Below are positions 60,738-64,000 of a stretch of DNA of 64,000 bases, in pieces. Source of the stretch: Streptomyces sclerotialus (lineage in GTDB: Bacteria > Actinomycetota > Actinomycetes > Streptomycetales > Streptomycetaceae); contig NZ_JBFOHP010000002.1 in the NCBI RefSeq assembly GCF_040907265.1, forward strand, positions 4,278,001 through 4,342,000, read 5' to 3'. A model generated the notes under the pieces. The model saw nothing but the letters and a program-made list of their open reading frames with translations. It searched no databases and was not told the origin of the DNA. The stretch's first letter is position 1; each line of letters begins with the position of its first letter. A program made the position numbers and the translations under genes.

Positions 60738-60819
60738 TGCCGAACGGCGCTCCGCCCGTAGTGCCATGTGGCGCTCGGCCCGTAGTGCCATGCGCCATGC
60801 GGCGCTCCGCCCGTAGCGC
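60722..60819. repeat. Tandem repeats spanning the cydDC stop
   Basis: A unit GGCGCTCCGCCCGTAGTGCC with a variable 4-base tail begins at 60722, 60746 and 60770 (24-base period). A fourth copy starts at 60801 after a 7-base insertion. The first unit contains the TAG of cydDC. Confidence 0.8.
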
Positions 60820-60887
60820 CGTACGACGACCTACCAAGCGAACAAATACGACTTTCCCGTACAAGGGTTACTTATTAGGCTCGGGGC

Positions 60888-62657
60888 ATGTCAGCCACGT
60901 CAGGATCAGCGGACGGGCCCGGGCCGGCGGAAGGGCCCACGTCGGAGGGTTCCGCGCACGGATCCGGCGCCGACACCATGGACGCCGCCACGGAGGCCAC
61001 CCGCAGCCTCCAGGGCGTCGCCCCCGAGGTCACCGCCCGGCTGCCGCGTCTGCTGGAGGCCATGCGGACCGTCGGCGCCGGGCTGGACCTGCACGTCACG
61101 CTGGACCGCATCGTGGAGACCGCGGCCGAGCTCGCCGACGCCCGGTACGCGGCCATCGGCATCGTCGACCAGGCCCGCGACGGCCTGTCGGACTTCGTGA
61201 CGTACGGCGTGACCGCCGAGGACCACCGGCGCATCGGCGCGCTGCCCGACGGCCGCAAAGGCCTGCTCGGCGCGCTCATCAACGATCCCCGGCCGCTGCG
61301 CCTCGCCGACCTCACGCAGGACCCGCGCGCGGCCGGCTTCCCGCCCGGGCACCCGCCGATGCGCACGTTCCTCGGGGTGCCGATCCGCGTCCAGGGGGAG
61401 ATCTTCGGCAATCTCTACCTGACGGAGAAGCGCGGCGGCGGTGAGTTCAGCGAGGGCGATCTGCACATGGTGCGGGTCCTCGCGACGGAGGCGGGCCTCG
61501 CCATCGGCAACGCCCGTATGTACGCGGCGGCCCGGCAGCGCGAGCGCTGGATCGACGGCGCGGCCGCCGTCACCACCGCGCTGCTCGCCGGCAGCGACGT
61601 GGACGAGTCGCTGGCGGTCGTCGCCGAGCAGGCCCGGCGGCTGGCGGACTCCGCCGCCGGGATCGTGCTGCTCCCGGTGGAGGACGGCGGGCTGGAGATC
61701 GTGGCCGTGGCGGCGGACGACCCGGCGCGCATCATGGGGACGCAGATCCCGCCGGACAGCCCGGTGACCGCCACCCTCCTCGCCGGGGAGCCGGTGTTCG
61801 TCGAGGACTCGGCGACCGACCCGCGCATGATCACCGAGGTCGCGCCGTATTTCGGGCCCAGCATGCTGCTGCCCCTGAAGAGCGGCGGCCGTGTCCTGGG
61901 CACCCTCGCCACCCCGAGGGCCCGCGGCGCACGCCGGTTCACCCCGGCCGAACGCACGCTGGCCACCCAGTTCGCCGCGCAGGCCGCGCTGGCGCTGGTC
62001 CTGGCGGACGCGCGGCGCGACCGCGAGCGGCTGGCCGTGTACCAGGACCGCGACCGGATCGCGCGAGACCTGCACGACCTGGTCATCCAGCGGTTGTTCG
62101 CCACCGGGATGATGCTGGAGGGCGCCGCCCGCAAGGCCGTGGTTCCCGAGGTACGGCAGGGCGTGGGCAAGGCCGTCGACGAACTGGACGTGACGATCCA
62201 GGAGATCCGTACCGCGATCTTCGCCCTCCAGCAGGGGCCCGCGGAGGCACCGTCGGGGCTGCGCACACGGGTGCTGCGCGAGATCGGTACGGCGGCGGTG
62301 CCGCTGGGCTTCCAGCCGTCCGTGAACTTCGTCGGCCCCGTGGACGCCAGGGTCGGCGAGTCGACCGGCAAGAATCTGGTCGCCGCGCTGCGGGAGGCGC
62401 TGTCCAACGCCTTCCGGCACGCCCAGGCCTCCCGGATCGAGGTCGTCGTGGACGCCACGGCCACGCTGCCGGACGGGCGGGACGCGGTACGGCTGACGGT
62501 CGCGGACGACGGTGTGGGCATCCCTGAGGGCGGCCGGCGCAGCGGCCTGAAGAACCTCGCCCGGCGGGCCGAGGCGCTGGGCGGGTCCAGTACGTACGGA
62601 CCGGGGCTCGGCGAGGACGGGGCGGGCACGTTGGTGACGTGGGAGGCGCCTCTCTAG
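60888..62657 (+). CDS. Two-GAF sensor histidine kinase (DevS/DosT-like)
   Basis: A 589-residue cytoplasmic kinase with two GAF domains (about 65-210, LDRIVETAAELADARYAAIG and HPPMRTFLGVPIRVQGEIFG; and about 225-370, ESLAVVAEQARRLADSAAGI). The HisKA_3 dimerisation domain follows with the phospho-His in DRIARDLHDLVIQRLFATG, then the ATPase (REALSNAFRHAQ, VADDGVGIPEGGRRSG). The layout equals mycobacterial DevS/DosT. Whether the first GAF binds haem cannot be decided from sequence. No response regulator is adjacent in the window. ATG 60888 has no clear ribosome site. Confidence 0.9.
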   Translation: MSATSGSADGPGPAEGPTSEGSAHGSGADTMDAATEATRSLQGVAPEVTARLPRLLEAMRTVGAGLDLHVTLDRIVETAAELADARYAAIGIVDQARDGLSDFVTYGVTAEDHRRIGALPDGRKGLLGALINDPRPLRLADLTQDPRAAGFPPGHPPMRTFLGVPIRVQGEIFGNLYLTEKRGGGEFSEGDLHMVRVLATEAGLAIGNARMYAAARQRERWIDGAAAVTTALLAGSDVDESLAVVAEQARRLADSAAGIVLLPVEDGGLEIVAVAADDPARIMGTQIPPDSPVTATLLAGEPVFVEDSATDPRMITEVAPYFGPSMLLPLKSGGRVLGTLATPRARGARRFTPAERTLATQFAAQAALALVLADARRDRERLAVYQDRDRIARDLHDLVIQRLFATGMMLEGAARKAVVPEVRQGVGKAVDELDVTIQEIRTAIFALQQGPAEAPSGLRTRVLREIGTAAVPLGFQPSVNFVGPVDARVGESTGKNLVAALREALSNAFRHAQASRIEVVVDATATLPDGRDAVRLTVADDGVGIPEGGRRSGLKNLARRAEALGGSSTYGPGLGEDGAGTLVTWEAPL

Positions 62658-62780
62658 GGGGCGTTGCCGGTGCGGTGCTCCTCCAGGTGGCCGGACGACT
62701 GTGCTCCGTTCGGAGGCTTACGGGGCGGAGCCGGAACCGCGGTCCGTCGCCCGGCGTCCTGATCGCGCAACTATCTGCCC

Positions 62781-64000
62781 ATGCATCCAGGTCTGTCGTG
62801 CGGTCCGGAGGTCCGTGCGCCGCATCGGGCACCTGCCGCCCGGCTCCGGGCCCGTCGGCGCGGTGCCGTCGTGTGTGCCTTCACGATCATGCTGGGCGGC
62901 CTGCTGCCCGGCGGGCTGCCCGCAGGAGGCGCGCCCGTCGGCACGGCCGCCGCTGCCACCGCGTACGAAGGCGCGGCGCGGCCGGGAGCCGCGGCGCGCC
63001 ACGAGGGCGCCGCGCGGCACGAGAGGGCGGCGCGGCGCGGGGCCGAGATGCGGCACGGGAGCGGTGCGCGTTACGAGAGCGGCAGGCCGGGCCGCGCCGC
63101 CGCACGCGGACGGCCCGGCCGGCTGGACCGCGCGCGCCTGGAAGTGCTGCGGCTCGGGGTGGCGGCGGGCCGGGCCGGGCGGTCCTACGAGGTCGGCGTG
63201 CGGGCCGCGAGGGCCGAGCGGGCCCGGGCCGAGCGGCTGACCGACCGGCTGCGCCGGGAACGGCGTACGGCGGCGGCACTGCGCCGTACCGCCGGCCGGA
63301 TCGCGGCCCAGCAGTACCGCACCGGCAGCGGGCTGTCCGTCACCGTGCGCACGCTGACCGCGGCCGCGCCGGAGGGCGTGCTGCGCGCCCATCGGCTGGC
63401 CGAGCGCCGACAGCATGACCTGGTGGTCCGGGCGCGTACGGCACTGCGCCTGAGCCGGGAGCTGGCGGCGGGGAGCGCGGCGGCGGCCGGCCGTACGCAG
63501 GCGCTCGCCGCCCGGCAGCAGCGGCTGGCCGGGGAGCGGGAGCGGATCGGGCGCAGCCTGGAGCGGGCGCGCGGCCGGCTGTGGCGGCTGGTGGTCGGTG
63601 CGGCGGGGTCCGGCAGCTGCGGCGGGCCGCTGGTCGAGGTGTCCTCGGCCGCCGGGGCCCTCGCGGCCGGTACGCCGTCCGCGCGGGGCTGGACCCGGCC
63701 GGTGGCGGACTACGCGCTGTCGGCCTCGTTCGGCGGGGTCGGCGCGCACTGGTCGCACCGCCACACGGGGCAGGACTTCGCGGTGCCCGTCGGGACGCGG
63801 GTACGGTCAGCGGGGCACGGCCGGGTGACGGCGGTGGAGTGCGGCGGCGCCTTCGGGATCAACGTGGTGGTGCGGCACGGAGCGCACACGTACACGCAGT
63901 ACGCGCACCTGTCGGCGGTGCTGGTGCGGCCGGGGCAGCGGGTGCGCGCCGGGCAGCCCATCGCGCTGTCCGGGAACACCGGCAACTCCACGGGACCGCA
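62781..64000 (+). CDS. Secreted M23 peptidase, Arg-rich coiled-coil plus LytM domain (cut by window edge)
   Basis: At least 406 residues, still open at the right edge. ATG 62781 starts a signal-like region (GAVVCAFTIMLGGLLPGGLP followed by AGG). A long Ala/Arg/Glu-rich helical region (about 60-270, RAERARAERLTDRLRRERRT, AARQQRLAGERERIGRSLER) is probably coiled coil. The M23 domain starts near residue 300 (YALSASFGGVGAHWSHRHTG), with HxxxD in HTGQDFAVPVG and the helix motif YAHLSAVLVRPGQRVRAGQP. The terminal HxH lies beyond the window. Predicted to cleave peptidoglycan; start codon unsupported by a ribosome site. Confidence 0.8.
   Translation, partial: MHPGLSCGPEVRAPHRAPAARLRARRRGAVVCAFTIMLGGLLPGGLPAGGAPVGTAAAATAYEGAARPGAAARHEGAARHERAARRGAEMRHGSGARYESGRPGRAAARGRPGRLDRARLEVLRLGVAAGRAGRSYEVGVRAARAERARAERLTDRLRRERRTAAALRRTAGRIAAQQYRTGSGLSVTVRTLTAAAPEGVLRAHRLAERRQHDLVVRARTALRLSRELAAGSAAAAGRTQALAARQQRLAGERERIGRSLERARGRLWRLVVGAAGSGSCGGPLVEVSSAAGALAAGTPSARGWTRPVADYALSASFGGVGAHWSHRHTGQDFAVPVGTRVRSAGHGRVTAVECGGAFGINVVVRHGAHTYTQYAHLSAVLVRPGQRVRAGQPIALSGNTGNSTGP

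Overview
The window is a high-GC actinobacterial chromosome segment, almost certainly from Streptomyces. The evidence is the very high GC, the frequent GTG/TTG starts, an ssgR-ssgA sporulation pair, a cydA-cydB-cydDC operon behind a Rex operator, and a gene order typical of the oriC-proximal core of Streptomyces chromosomes (trxB, anti-sigma, sigM, murJ, cca, ino1, PBP, rpsF-ssb-rpsR-rplI, dnaB, ssgRA, thiC, hisC, cyd). dnaA and oriC are not in the window. From known synteny they should lie a short way beyond the left edge; that is inference. No insertion sequence, prophage, CRISPR array or tRNA/rRNA gene was recognised.

Layout. 0-9 kb (minus strand): a cell-wall and redox block, read as DUF6049 protein, MurJ flippase, a membrane pseudokinase, SigM, its zinc-type anti-sigma factor and thioredoxin reductase. 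9-21 kb: cca, an MFS exporter, PadR-ino1, a bifunctional penicillin-binding protein, a GT87 mannosyltransferase-like enzyme, and an alanine-racemase-fold protein next to a FemX-type ligase. 21-27 kb: the rpsF-ssb-rpsR-rplI operon, a MATE exporter and the replicative helicase dnaB. 27-43 kb: accessory metabolism and regulators (serine hydrolase, class V aminotransferase, TetR, GNAT, MarR with MFS and a GlcG/HbpS-like protein, HAD phosphatase, flavohemoprotein with a PPOX-family protein, NUDIX, LysR, and a membrane protein/tyrosine phosphatase/cystathionine lyase cluster). 43-54 kb: ssgR-ssgA, a YibE/F membrane protein, riboswitch-controlled thiC, a metallophosphatase, a LacI regulator and hisC. 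54-64 kb: Rex-controlled cydA-cydB-cydDC, a GAF-type histidine kinase and the start of an M23 peptidase.

The most striking sequence-level feature is a dense scatter of 14 perfect parS sites (GTTTCACGTGAAAC), plus one decayed copy and one half-site. Some sit in places where they must also serve another function. One is in the variable P3 arm of the thiC TPP riboswitch. Two are in the linker of the anti-SigM factor, where each encodes VSRET. One is at the start codon of cydDC (MFHVKP). One is in the C-terminal tail of an MFS protein, and a decayed one is built into a terminator hairpin. This chromosome-segregation signal has been accommodated inside RNA, protein and terminator structures.

Other regulatory sites visible in the sequence are a SigR-type promoter before trxB, DnaA boxes abutting a dnaB promoter, a Rex operator before cydA, and a 19-bp palindrome before padR. 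Most genes are conserved housekeeping functions. Decay is limited to one frameshifted membrane-protein remnant near 34.4 kb and a few short repeats.
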